Assembly (NCBI GenBank): GCA_944989445.1 | Contig: CALYLW010000423.1 | Location: 226,001-290,000 of the forward strand | DNA length: 64,000 bases | Direction of reading: 5' to 3' | From: Ampullaceana balthica | Taxonomy: Eukaryota > Mollusca > Gastropoda > Lymnaeidae | Shown here: positions 20,826 through 33,565 of the stretch, in pieces | How the letters are laid out: each line of letters starts with the position of its first letter | Position numbering within the stretch: position 1 is the stretch's first letter | Translations under genes and position numbers: made by a program | Notes under the pieces: model-generated | Databases searched by the model: none | What the model was told of the DNA's origin: nothing | Seen by the model: the letters and a program-made list of their open reading frames with translations, nothing else

Positions 20826-23126
20826 ATGAAGTTGCCAACAGTTTTAAAGTAAGTGAATACGAATTAACCAATCATAAGATATGTTTCAAGTTCTGTTTCA
20901 AGAGAGAAACAAAGGGAATTCTTAGATCCAGCCTAGTGTCGCCTTATATCACAATAATTGTGTCAATATAAAAGAGAAGCAAGGTTCGAGTTTACACGGA
21001 CAATGCATGTAACTAGCAACATTAACATTTAAATCGTACGTCACGAATAAATTCAGTGTAATTGTTGATTTTTTTCTTGAAGACAATAACAATTTACTGG
21101 AGATAAGTAAATTCTCTATTTCTTCGAGATTTTAAAAAATCTAAAAGTTGTAGAAAATAAAGCCTACGTGTTGTAATGAAAGTAACGATGTACAGTAACA
21201 TTTTTCAAGTCACACAATGGGGTCTGCGTAGTCACGTCTTGGGAATTTTTCTTGACCACTCAACTCTAACGGCAACACGATCTTCAGACAAGCTGAAACA
21301 AGATGATTTTTTAATACAACAGAACGTGTGGCAGATCTCGGAATGATAATGTTCTGCTTCTGTCAACAATCAGAACGATTAAATGTTTGTGACAAGGTTG
21401 TTGAAAGAAACGACCTTTTGCAGAGTATCTCATTGCAGAAATTAGCAAGTTCATAAAATTGAATGTAATTTTTCATTGCGCGCATGTAGCGATAAAAACA
21501 CTCTTCTGATTTTTTTTTCGGAAATTTTCTGTTTTCATTGAAAATGAAATAAAACTTTTTAAAGATTTTTTTTAAAAATGTACAGATATGACAAGTTAAA
21601 TGCAATGAGGAGGCATGACAGACATGCAATTATAGCAGTAAGAGATTAGAATTTTCCAAGATAGTCGTGATGTGTAAAATAAAAATAATATCGCAATCAC
21701 AGTGGCAACGACTAATGATATGTTTACCAAGGATGGAATGAACATTATGGGAAACATCCTTCTTGCTGGACTTTTGGTTGGTTAGATGAAATCTCAAAAA
21801 GGGGGTGGGGTGGGGGGATGGGGGCTAAAGACAAGACATGATGAAGATTTTCAACCCTCGTCAGTACCTGACCCGGACGAATACACTAGAGAAAGCAACG
21901 TCCTGCTAAAAGCAAGCAGACCTCAGGTGGAATTGTGAACTGTGTTCATTTTCTGAGGTTGGGAAAGAAAGACAACACTCAGCCTCAAACAAAGTATCTC
22001 CCATCTTGTCCTCACAAAAGTTTCGGTTGCACAATTCCGAGATGTGATTTTAGTTAATAGACATGTGGCAGAGATTAAAAAATAGCGACTTAGAATAATA
22101 AGTATTCGAAGAATCATACTTGCAATACTCTACAGGCAGTACAGAAAAGTCATCAATATCAGTTTTCATTCTTGAGGCAGATTTCAAATGAGGTTCAGTT
22201 TTGGTTTGTTTCGTTTCATGGATGAGATGACAATCTTCATTTTTAATTTTGTTTGAAGGAGATAAAAAATAGTAATTTTAATACTTACATTTTTCTATTA
22301 GGTTACCGTTGCGTCTGTGCTTCAGGCTCTCTGTTATGTCAATCATCATGACAACTCGTATACAGCTTGCCAATGATTTCATTCCTCGTTTTGCACGCGA
22401 TCCTTTTTGTGAACGTCTTTATTGCATCTTTATAAATAATCTGTCAGCATTTTTTAAACAGTTTGTGCAGATGGTGTGTGGCTATTTCGACGATGCTAAA
22501 TCAAACCATTTTAGAATCACGTTTAAAAATACTCAAATGACGCAATTCTCACTGCGATGTTGTTTTTGTTTCAAATTAAAACGCAGTGTTTGAATTTAAG
22601 GTATGTGCCTTCTGTGTGTTCGTGATAAATTATTATTTTAAAAATATCAAATATCAAATAAACAACTTAATAATTTTTCAAAATAGAAAATAAACATATA
22701 ATTTTAATTTCATCCAAACTTCAGAGTAATTAAAGTCTAAAAACTACAGACATATCTGAAATATCTCTAATTTTAATCAACAAAAATACGGCGAATAATT
22801 GACGGGTTATGCTGGCCGCTATAAGAAGCCGTTTTCCATGAATAAACATATCATTTTAATCACAATTTATTTAAATTTAACTCGCATTTCTGTAAAGCTT
22901 GAATTGAAACTTATTTGGTAGCTTCAGTACAGTCAGTGGTAAAACAAGGTAACATATGAGCAAATAATAACAATCCATCTCAGTCTCTACAAGGTTGCTA
23001 AGTTTACAAATTGTAAGCCCAGCAGGACACAATGAAGTGTTTACAAATTTGAGATTCCAAAAAGCCTTTGAAAATAATGCATTGAAACCATATTTAAAGA
23101 AATAAATGTGTTTAATGAAATATACT
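20826..23126. other. Unassigned AT-rich DNA with one G-quadruplex candidate
   Basis: About 2.3 kb without recognised gene. The tract at 21801-21824 is listed separately. Short open frames (21363-21629 minus, 22309-22593 plus) have no recognisable product. Confidence 0.35.
21801..21824 (+). other. Strong G-quadruplex candidate
   Basis: Four G runs of 5, 4, 6 and 5 bases are separated by loops of 1, 1 and 2 bases. Such short loops and long runs predict a very stable parallel quadruplex. Confidence 0.7.
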
Positions 23127-23283
23127 GTAACTAGCTGACCCGCGGCGTAGCATACGTCGCTAATGATTTAGTGACGCGTGAAGACTTCCTGAAAGACACT
23201 GTTGTCAAAATGGGGTGGGTTTTGGCAAACGACTGTGAGTGAATGAAAAGAAGGAACTCTGGAGAGACCCGCGGCGTATCACC
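23127..23283 (+). repeat. CGGCGTAGCATACGCCG repeat, copy 2
   Basis: It begins AACTAGCTGACCCGCGGCGT and follows the copy at 12465 almost base for base (GTGAAGACTTCCTGAAAGAC, AAAATGGGGTGGGTTTTGGC, GAATGAAAAGAAGGAACTCT). It ends in GACCCGCGGCGTATCACC, where the palindrome is broken. No coding capacity. Confidence 0.8.
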
Positions 23284-24775
23284 CGTAAAAAATGACGGAA
23301 GTTTTATCAAAATTAATACGTTCATGGTAAATGTGTTTGTATTGTATTATTCTTTGTTTTATTTTTATAAATTTGTTGTCCTAATGAAAATTTTCCGATA
23401 TCTAATAACGAAGCTTGAAAAACTATACAAAGAAAAAACTCTTTCATGTTAAAGAAAGTGTTATTTAATATTTGAGAGGAATAATGTTATTGGGGAAAGT
23501 TGACACTTTTGTGAAATACAATACATCGAAACGATCTTTTATTACATAAGTAAAACTGGTTCTCAAATTCACCTAATGAAATAAAACTATTAAATGAAAT
23601 AATAGCTTCTTATTTACAGACATGATACTATTCAATTACACAAAGTTCATGAGGCTATTCAGTTACACAAAGTTTCATTTTCCTCAATTGTTCCAAGGGT
23701 TCATCGACTTTAATTTCAATTTTACACGGATTCTTAACATGTTCGCTACAGACCCCTGAGTTAAAATAAATCAACACTTTTTATTGTATCTTCCTTGTAA
23801 GAAAACACAAAGTTATTGTTTCAACACAACTGCTGCAGCTTAAAAGCTGGTTGTTTTATTTACTTCTTTGAAAGATTTCTATTCATTCTTTAACTTTTAA
23901 CAAGAATTATGCTGATGAAGCCGTTATTAGAAATTCTAAATAAATAGAGACATTTTTATGTCCCCTTTTTCACTTAACGATTTCAGATATGACATTTAAT
24001 AATTATCTCGCGGTAGATCAGTATTACCAACCAAAGGAGCCACACGCTTCCCCCATTTTCATTAGTTGGTCAGCTTATATCCATTAGGATCTCCCAGAAA
24101 CTTACCTCCAGGCTTCACGACTGACCAGAGCTCCTGGTGTTGTCACTGATGTAATTGTACAACTAATCACTTTAAATAAATATGTGACTAATTAACGCGT
24201 TAAAAAAAACTATAAATGGAGGTGTAAACTCATATCTTGGACAAGTCATGATCTATACCCATGGGTGGTATATCAGTTCCAGACTAGAGTAGAATAGGGA
24301 GTCATTGGTGGGGTATTATTCGCTTCTATTTCTATGCTTTAAGAAAATATAACTATTCACTTCAACGATGTTTTTTGAGCCCACCAAAAACAACCGGATC
24401 ATATGAATGTTTTGAATAGAATGTTTTTATAAACATAATTATTTTGTTTCATATAGTGTGGTAAATGTTGTAATTTTGATACAGAGGTGGGATGTTCTTC
24501 TTGTGTAGGGGTTGAAATAACCATACCCAAAGTAGTTCAAAGTGTCGCAACAGCCCTTTCTAACTTACTAAATAGTTACCATATCTGTTTTTCCCTCTTT
24601 CAACCTTAAGTTATAATTATACTACCTGGTTATGTTTTCCCTGCCTTCATTTTACGACATAGTTTCCTGAACGATTTGGTTTCCCCTGAACAACTCACAG
24701 CAAACTAATAGTCAACTACAACATTATGTCTGTAATGTATTAATTAACTACAGGACTCTAAGAAAGTACTGTGCT
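23284..24775. other. Unassigned AT-rich DNA
   Basis: No supported gene, RNA or repeat. Confidence 0.35.
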
Positions 24776-26736
24776 GGTCAACGACTGAGCCAACAGTACT
24801 CTCACGGTTAACGTTCAACGACTGAGCCAACAGTACTCTCACGGTTAACGGTCAACGACTGAGCCAACAGTACTATCATGGTTAACGGTCAACGGCTGAG
24901 CCAACAGTACTCTCACGGTTACCCGTCAACGACTGAGCCAACAGTACTCTCACGGTTACCCGTCAACGGCTGAGCCAACAGTACTCTCACGGTTACCCGT
25001 CAACGGCTGAGCGAACAGTACTCTCACAGTTAATGATCAACGACTGGGCCAACAGTTCTCTCATGGTTAACGGTCAACGGCTGAGCCAACAGTACTCTCA
25101 CGGTTCCCCGTCAACGACTGAGCCAACAGTACTCTCATGGTGAACGGTCCACGGCTGAGCCAACAGTACTCTCACAGTTAATGATCAACGACGGAGACAA
25201 CAGTATTCTCATGGTTAACGGTCAACGACTGAGCCTACAGTACTCTCATGGTTAACGGTCAACGACTGAGCCAACAGTACTCTCATGGTTAACGGTCAAC
25301 GACTGAGCCAACAGTACTCTCATGGTGAACGGTCCACGGCTGAGCCAACAGTACTCTCATGGTGAACGGTCCACGGCTGAGCCAACAGTACCCTCATAGT
25401 GAATGGTCAATGGCCGAGCCAACAGTACTCTCATGGTTAACGGTCAACGACTGAGCCAACAGTACTCTTATGGTGAACGGTCAACGACTGAGCCAACAGT
25501 ACTCTCATGGTTAACGGTCAATAACTGAGCCAACAGTACTCTCGTGGTTAACGGTCAACGACTGAGCCAACAGTACTCTCATGGTGAAAGGTCCACGGCT
25601 GAGCCAACAGTACTCTCATGGTGAATGGTCAATGGCCGAGCCTACAGTACTCTCATGGTTAACGGTCAACGACTGAGCCAACAGTACTCTCATGGTTAAC
25701 GGTCAACGGCTGAGCCAACAGTACTCTCATGGTTAACGGTCAACGACTGAACCAACAGTACTCTCATGGTTAACGGTCAACGGCTGAGCCAACAGTAATC
25801 TCATGGTGAACGGTCAATGTCTGAGCCAACAGTACTCTCACGGTGAATGGTCAACGACTGAGCCAACAGTACTCTCATGGTTAACGGTCAACGGCTGAGC
25901 CAACAGTAATCTCATGGTGAACGGTCAATGTCTGAGCCAACAGTACTCTCATGGTTAACGGTCAACGACTGAGCCAACAGTACTTTCATGGTGAACGGTC
26001 AACGACTGAGCCAACAGTATTCTCATGGTGAATGGTCAACGGCTGAGCCAACAGTACTCTCATGGTTAACGGTCAACGACTGAGCCAACAGTACTCTCAT
26101 GGTGAATGGTCAACGACTGAGCCAACAGTACTCTCATGGTGAATGGTCAACGACTGAGCCAACAGTACTCTCACGGTTAACGGTCAACGACTGAGCCAAC
26201 AGTACTCTCACGGTTAACGGTCAACGACTGAGCCAACAGTACTCTCATGGTTAACGGTCAACGACTGAGCCAACAGTACTCTCACGATTAACGGTCAACG
26301 ACTGAGCCAACAGTACTCTCATGGTGAATGGTCAACGGTTGAGCCAACAGTACTCTCACAGTTAACGGTCAACGACTGAGCCAACAGTACTCTCATGGTT
26401 AACGGTCAACGACTGAGCCAACAGTACTCTCACGGTTAACGGTCAACGACTGAGCCAACAGTACTCTCATGGTGAATGGTCAACGACTGAGCCAACAGTA
26501 CTCTCATGGTGAATGGTCAACGGCTGAGCCAACAGTATTCTCATGGTGAATGGTCAACGGCTGAGCCAACAGTACTCTCATGGTGAATGGTCAACGGCTG
26601 AGCCAACAGTACTTTCATGGTGAATGGTCAACGACTGAGCCAACAGTACTCTCATGGTGAATGGTCAACGGCTGAGCCAACAGTACTCTCATGGTTAACG
26701 GTCAACGACTGAGCCAACAGTACTCTCACAGTTAAC
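24776..26736. repeat. 37-bp minisatellite, about 53 copies
   Basis: The unit is built from CAACGACTGAGCCAACAGTA and CTCTCATGGTTAACGGT. Units differ at three linked places: GACTG/GGCTG, ATGG/ACGG, and GTTAACGG/GTGAATGG/GTTACCCG. These states occur in runs, so the array is a mosaic of sub-blocks that spread by local duplication. A unit of 37 bp shifts frame each time, so there is no long open frame in this 2-kb array. Confidence 0.96.
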
Positions 26737-26739
26737 CAT

Positions 26740-28170
26740 ATAACGAAACTGCGATTCGGGATTGCTGACTTTATAATTATATCAGTAGTTTGCATACTAA
26801 CTGAAAAACTTAATTAACATGATGTACTGGAACAATCAACGATTCAACACTTTCCTCCTTCTCAATCTTTCAGACAACCTTGCGACCAATGAAATTTCCT
26901 CTTAAATAGCAAAGAAACATGGCGTACGCCCTTAACATACACAGGAGTCCGGATTAACATTACATTGTCAGCCTTACAACTCAGTAAAGAATGAGGCGTA
27001 GCCAGTTAGGTAAATGACGGGATTCAACTCAACTGTTCTTAATTTTTCTGAATGATCACCGGCTCCAGTGAAAGCGCTTCCAGTACAACTAACTATTTTA
27101 ATGCTTCAATGAACGGAGAATTGAATAAACAAAATGAACATTTCCAAGAGTTTATGTAAGAATATTTTCAATACATCACGGCCAATTTTAAATTAGTCTT
27201 CTCCACCTATTTAATTTTGAGTTATAAGAGCCGTTAACTTGGATTGTTTTTAAGTTATTAATTTTAGTCTAATCTGAAACTTATATTTAAATGTACATGA
27301 AGAAAAAGCACTTGATCTCTGTGAATAATTTGGAACTACCTGATATTCATACTTCAGAACTTTTTAAATAATTACTAAGCTAAAAATAATAAACAAGATT
27401 TCACAAACGACAACTACTAAACAAAAATAAGAACATTTTATAGTAGGAGAATGAAAAGAACCATCTTACGTCAATATTCAATATTTACAAACTTTTTCTC
27501 AGTTTTGTTTTGTTATTCAAATTTTCTATACAGATTATTGCCTGGGGCATTACCGTTATTGATGATAATTTAATGGTTCTAAGAATGTCTATGAAACCGA
27601 TACGTATTATTAATCAAATATTTGAATTTGTTTTAAATTTATTTTGAATTTTTTTTGTAAGATTGGACGATGCCTTAGTTAAGATTTTATAATCTTGGAA
27701 TTTAAAAAAAAATTGAGATAGCGACTTACGTCTTTAATTAAGTTAGTTGTTACATCTTTGTAGAATTTTCAGTCAAACACTGACAAATTTCATTTGGTGC
27801 ATATTTAAGTTAATTGGTATTTCTTCAACAATATTCTTGTGAACTGCTCAAATGTAGAGGTCTACATAAAAGGATATAAAGACCTCATGAAGAAGATTAG
27901 TCTTTAAAACTGTATCATATGACCTGCTCAAGATGGGAGTTCCATCAAAAAGCGACCTTTTACCTTCACCAGATTTCGGGTCATTTCTTAGTCCCTCACT
28001 TCCTAAAAACCAAAAGGACAGTATCTTTGTATATATATTTGCGACTGATGCTGCTAGACGTATGGATATCAGAAGTAGTGAGGACACACAAAGACTGGGT
28101 ATGGGATCAACACTGCCTAATGTCATCTAAAGGATATACCAAACTAGACGTAGTTACTGACAATCCAAAC
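26740..28170. other. Unassigned AT-rich DNA
   Basis: No gene recognised. The plus-strand open frame beginning 27919 is short before it enters the next minisatellite, which gives it its length. Confidence 0.4.
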
Positions 28171-28173
28171 ACA

Positions 28174-30040
28174 AACCGAGGTGGGCATGTGTCGGTCTGG
28201 TCAGGTATTACAACCCGAGGTGGGCATGTGTCGGTCTGGTCAGGTATTACAACCCGAGGTGGGCATGTGTCGGTCTGGTCAGGTATTACAACCCGAGGTG
28301 GGCATGTGTCGGTCTGGTCATGTATTACAACCCGAGGTGGGCATGTGTCGGTCTGGTCAGGTATTACAACCCGAGGTGAGCATGTGTCAGTCTGGTCAGG
28401 TATTACAACCCGAGGTGAGCATGTGTCAGTCTGGTCAGGTATTACAACCCGAGGTGAGCATGTGTCAGTCTGGTCAGGTATTACAACCCGAGGTGAGCAT
28501 GTGTCAGTCTGGTCAGGTATTACAACCCGAGGTGAGCATGTGTCTGTCTGGTCAGGTATTACAACCCGAGGTGGGCATGTGTCAGTCTGGTTAGGTATTA
28601 CAACCCGAGGTGGGCATGTGTCGGTCTGGTCAGGTATTACAACCCGAGGTGGGCATGTGTCGGTCTGGTCAGGTATTACAACCCGAGGTGGGCATGTGTC
28701 GGTCTGATCAGGTATACAACCCGAGGTGGGCATCAGTCGGTCTGGTCAGGTATTACAACCCGAGGTGGGCATGTGTCGGTCTGGTCAGGTATTACAACCC
28801 GAGGTGGGCATGTGTCGGTCTGGTCAGGTATTACAACCCGAGGTGGGCATGTGTCGGTCTGGTCAGGTATTACAACCCGAGGTAGGCATGTGTCGGTCTG
28901 GTCAGGTATTACAACCCGAGGTGGGCATGTGTCGGTCTGGTCAGGTATTACAACCCGAGGTGGACATGTGTCGGTCTGGTCAGGTATTACAACCAGAGGT
29001 AGGCATGTGTCGGTCTGGTCAGGTATTACAACCCGAGGTAAGCATGTGTCGGTCTGGTCAGGTATTACAACCCGAGGTGGGCATGTGTCGGTCTGGTCAG
29101 GTATTACAACCCGAGGTGGGCATGTGTCGGTTTGGTCAGGTATTACAACCCGAGGTGGGCATGTGTCGGTCTGGTCAGGTATTACAACCCGAGGTGGGCA
29201 TGTGTCGCTTTTGTCAGGTATTACAACCCGAGGTGGGCATGTGTCTGTTTGGTCAGGTATTACAACCCGAGGTGGGCATGTGTCGGTCAGGTCAGGTATT
29301 ACAACCCGAGGTGGGCATGTGTCGGTCTGGTCAGGTATTACAACCCCAGGTGGGCATGTGTCGGTCTGGTCAGGTATTACAACCCGAGGTGGGCATGTGT
29401 CAGTCTGGTCAGGTATTACAACCCGAAGTGGGCATGTGTCGGTTTGGTCAGGTATTACAACCCGAGGTTGGCATGTGTCTGTTTGGTCAGGTATTACAAC
29501 CCGAGGTGGTCATGTGTCGGTTCGGTCAGGTATTACAACCCGAGGTGGGCATGTGTCGGTCTGGTCAGGTATTACAACCCGAGGTGGGCATGTGTCGGTC
29601 TGGTCAGTATTACAACCCGAGGTGGGCATGTGTCGGTTCGGTCATGAATTACAACCCGAGGTGGGCATGTGTCGGTTCGGTCATGTATTACAACCCGAGG
29701 TGGGCATGTGTCGGTTCGGTCATGTATTACAACCCGAGGTGGGCATGTGTCGGTTCGGTCATGTATTACAACCCGAGGTGGGCATGTGTCGATTCGGTCA
29801 TGTATTACAACCCTAGGTGGGCATGTGTCGGTTCGGTCATGTATTACAACCCGAGGTGGGGATGTGTCGGTTCAGTCATGTATTACAACCCGAGGTGGGC
29901 ATGTGTCGGTTCGGTCATGTATTACAACCCGAGGTGGGCATGTGTCGGTTCGGTCATGTATAACAACCCGAGGTGGGCATGTGTCGGTTCAGTCATGTAT
30001 TACAACCCGAGGTGGGCATGTGTCGGTTCGGTCATGTATT
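28174..30040. repeat. 39-bp minisatellite with subtype switch, about 48 copies
   Basis: The unit is GGTGGGCATGTGTCGGTCTG followed by GTCAGGTATTACAACCCGA. Most units up to about 29610 have TCTGGTCAGG; from there to the end they have TTCGGTCATG, a clean change of subtype. A block near 28380-28540 carries GAGCATGTGTCAG. Since 39 is a multiple of three, several frames on both strands stay open for hundreds of codons (for example 438 aa at 28726-30042). The frames differ only by single-base deletions (about 28711 and 29607). This is not evidence for a protein. Confidence 0.96.
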
Positions 30041-30097
30041 AGTTTTCTGCGTGGAAAAGGTTGTTGTGCTATTATTGACTTTTGGAAATAAATAAGA

Positions 30098-30592
30098 AAA
30101 ACCCGTAAAAAACCAAGTTTTTGACTATAAATCCTTTATGTACGAGAAGTAACTAAAAGAATGTTCATTATAATACGCAGCGCCAGACCATCCAGAAATA
30201 CAAAATTGAAGTTGTGTCGTAAAACATGTTTAATATAATACGCACCGATCAGGAATATGTTTGTAAAAAGAGCTGTCAATAAAATACGCACCTTATTGCG
30301 CGACAGAAAGGTTGTTCAATATAATACGCACCGCGACGCTCTATCTCAAAAAATAGCATGATACATAGGAATAAAAAAAATAATCTAAAAAATCAATAAT
30401 TTAATTACGGTACATGCGATCGATCTGAAATTTTGATACATTGTTTTTATCATCGGTACGAAACTGCCTGCAAAATTTCAGCTCGCTATCTTGCGAGCAA
30501 GTGGGTTAAAAATCGATCAAAAGTTTTGGCGACAAGCAAGCAAGCAAGCAAGGTCCGCCGCAGACACCACGAGTTAATATAAAGGATTTTTA
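30098..30592 (+). repeat. GATCGATC-core dispersed repeat, subfamily 1, copy 2
   Basis: It opens ACCCGTAAAAAACCAAGTTT then AAATCCTTTATGTACG, and closes GAGTTAATATAAAGGATTT. The inner AAATCCTTTAT and ATAAAGGATTT are inverted repeats. The interior has several AATATAATACGCACC-type motifs, the reverse of the core (CGATCGATCTGAAATTTTGA) and a (CAAG)n microsatellite near the right side. It lies only about 57 bp from the end of the 39-bp minisatellite. Confidence 0.9.
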
Positions 30593-30654
30593 AAAACTAG
30601 TCAAATCATAGCAGCGAAAATGAATGATGTTTTTTAGAAGTAATCCTGGAATAT

Positions 30655-30780
30655 TTTTTTTCTTCAAAATAACTATTTATTATCATAATTAATTATTTTT
30701 TATAATTATTTATTATTATAATTATTTATTATTATTATTATTTATCATTATAATTATTTATTATTATAATTATTTAAACT
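30655..30780. repeat. AT-rich simple repeat (TTATTATAATTA type)
   Basis: Interleaved ATTTATTATTATA-type units form a low-complexity tract. Confidence 0.8.
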
Positions 30781-30851
30781 AGTTCTCAAACTGTTGATAT
30801 TCTCCACTATTTATGATTTTTTTTATAGAAAACCCCAAAAAAATCAATTGC

Positions 30852-31200
30852 AATACAACCACACACCATCCTGTCAGATACAACCACACACCATCCTGTC
30901 AGATACAACCATACAACATCCTGCCAGATACAACCATACACCACCCTGCCAGATACAACCATACACCACACTGCCATATACAACCATACACCATCCTGTC
31001 AGATACAACCATACACCATCCTGCCAGATACAACCATAAACCATCCTGCCAGATACAACCATACACCACACTGCCATATACAACCATACACCATATTGTC
31101 AGATACAACCATACACCATACTGTCAGATACAACCATACACCATCCTGCCAGATACAACCATACACCATCCTGCCAGATACAACCATACACCATCCTGTC
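30852..31200. repeat. 25-bp minisatellite, about 14 copies
   Basis: The unit AGATACAACCATACACCATC plus CTGCC repeats every 25 bp, with variants CTGTC, CACTGCCAT and ATATTGTC. Open frames across it on both strands are repeat artefacts. Confidence 0.93.
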
Positions 31201-31204
31201 AAAG

Positions 31205-32345
31205 CATGCAACCCAATTCGACCAATGTCTTATTCTGTAAACAAGTTACAACTAATGTAAACTTTTCACAGGAAGTAAGACATAAAGGAAGGTAATAAAA
31301 TAATGCCAAAAATGCACAAGTAAAGTGTTAATTGATAATTTTTATTTTCTCTAAATGATCTCGTGTTGAAAAGAACTCAGAATATTTTTTTTAAAAATAT
31401 TTCAAGCGGAAGGATATTTTTTCACAAGTCAAGCATCGAAAGCAATGATCTTCTGTATATAAGGAGCGTCTGAAATAGTTTCGAAGTGCTACAAAAATAA
31501 AGATTTCGGCACGAAAATGAAATTTGAAGGGATAATTACCTAAAAACTTTAAGCAATTTTACATTTTTTTAACCTTAAGTTTTTGGGCGATCACATGTAA
31601 ATACTTTAATTTAAAAGATGATGCTGCGTCAATTCAATTTTTTTTATAACAGAAACTTTAAATGATCAAGAAACGAATTTACCTACCTCCAACAAAATCA
31701 GTTTGGTCCTATCTACTCCCTACACGGCAGAAGCGTCAGGTCGGTCTGAACCACTGCGGTTTGAAAACAGCTTTCAAGAAACATTTGAGCTCATAGCTTT
31801 AACATTTCAACTTATTTTAGGCTATGAATTCTGATTAAGGGATCAAGAATCCGACCTGTGTATAACGGCCTCAGATTGAAATTGGCAAACGAAACGTTTT
31901 TATCATCGTTAGACTATTCTATCCCCCGGTTAGATGTAAATATACAAAAAAAAACTTTATATGAAGGCATAAGTATTAGTAATAATTTGGATTTGAGATT
32001 GTTTGTAAGCTAAATATCATTAACTTCTTTATTTACAGACCTTTGTGTTTGGAAATTGTGAGTTTAATGTAAAAATACAGCTGCTTCCAGCAATAGACTA
32101 AAGCAATAACCATGCCCATTATCGATGAGGGCATGTTGTTGAATGCCCTGGTTGAGCATTTATTTGACGTCTCATAATAGGCAGCCTAATTCAAAGACGG
32201 GTTGTAATAAAAGTTTTTAAAGATTTGAATGGAAGAATTTGTCATCACATTAACTAAATGCTGATGTATTAAGAGGTGTAGATAAATTAATTCCATGAAT
32301 TGGATACAACGGCGTCTGGACATCTTGACCCAGGACGTTTCGACC
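31205..32345. other. Unassigned AT-rich DNA
   Basis: No supported gene. A stray TCTTCTGTATATAAGGAGCG (about 31449-31468) matches the internal part of the retroposon tails at 44774 and 47577, so a fragment of that family is present here. Confidence 0.4.
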
Positions 32346-32347
32346 CC

Positions 32348-32633
32348 GGACAGTCTCATCCATGGATGGTTCAACCCGGACAGACTGACTCATGGATGGT
32401 TCAACCTCTGACAGTCTTACCCATGGATTGTTCGACCACTGACTGACTGACCCATGGATGGTTCAACCTCTGACAGTCTTACCCATGGATGGTTCAACCT
32501 CTGACAGACTGACCCATGGATTGTTCGACCTCTGACAGTCTTACCCATGGATGGTTCAACCTCTGACAGTCTTACCCGTGGATTGTTCAACCTCTGACAG
32601 ACTGACCCATGGATTGTTCGACCACTGACTGAC
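32348..32633. repeat. 31-bp minisatellite, about 9 copies
   Basis: Units are of the form ACCCATGGATGGTTCAACCT plus CTGACAGTCTT, alternating with ATTGTTCGACC...GACTG variants. Each unit holds an NcoI-type CCATGG palindrome. Confidence 0.9.
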
Positions 32634-32956
32634 GTTATGAAAAATGCTCTATATTAAATGAAAGATAAATGACATTTATAAAATTACCTTCAAATCATTA
32701 ACGATTTTTTAAAAACGTTGACTCTTAGCATTTACTATATTTAAAAAGACCATGGGTCCTCAAATAATAATAACACAGTGAATTAACATAAAAACATACC
32801 GCTCTTGCATGAATTCCAGAAGTTGTTGCCGACACCATCGATGAGCTAGTGAATGGTATGCCTCAAAATGAATGCCTATGAGAATTAGTAACGTACTTGG
32901 ATCACGCATACATTCGTGGACGCCGTGTGCGATGGAAGGGAGATAGGTATGGCCTG

Positions 32957-33183
32957 TCTCTGTTTAGTATTACAATATGGAGCCACAGAAATGATGCGAC
33001 TGTCTCTGTTTAGTATTACAATATGGAACCACAGAAATGATGCGACTGTCTCTGTTTAGTATTACAATATGGAGCCACAGAAATGATGCGACTGTCTCTG
33101 TTTAGTATTACAACATGGAACCACAGAAATGATGCGACTGTCTCTGTTTAGTATTACAATATGGAACCACAGAAATGATGCGG
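32957..33183. repeat. 46-bp tandem repeat, 5 copies
   Basis: GACTGTCTCTGTTTAGTATT, then ACAATATGGAACCACAGAAA and TGATGC, for a 46-bp period. Variants are GGAGCC/GGAACC and one ACAACATGG. Confidence 0.92.
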
Positions 33184-33502
33184 CTAGTAGACTTGCTAGA
33201 ACTAACAATAATATGGATTGCAATCACTCTTCAGCTATCAACATTCAATGAAATGAAAATTTATGAATGGAAATCTGAAGCACTGCATTCAAACAAGTCT
33301 TTCCCATTACAAGCTGTTATCTGAAGATAGCAGCCTAGGGGAAAACTTTATTGTGCGCTGAAGTAACCGGGATAGACACGTCGAGGGGTCGAAACGTATG
33401 TGATAGAATCGACAGGGTCGAGCCGTTCGAGGCCAAAACGTCTTTGGTCAAAATGTCATGGAACCAAGTAGCCAGACAGATCTAGATAATTGGGTACTGA
33501 CA

Positions 33503-33565
33503 GTGGCGTCACTAAGGGGGCGAGGGGGCGGGTCGCCCCGGGTGACACCCATCAGGGGGGTGACA
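33503..33565 (+). repeat. hAT-like terminal fragment, G-rich
   Basis: It begins CAGTGGCGTCACTAAGGGGG, followed by GCGGGTCGCCCCGGGTGACA and another GGGTGACACCC. This resembles one end of a hAT-type element and matches the degraded pair at 10722-10914. No opposite end was found nearby, so it is a fragment. The G runs may also form a quadruplex. Confidence 0.45.

Noticed and set aside
28726..30042. 438-codon open frame and overlapping long frames on both strands
   Set aside because: They lie wholly in a 39-bp tandem repeat. The period is a multiple of three, all frames are alike, and there is no gene context.
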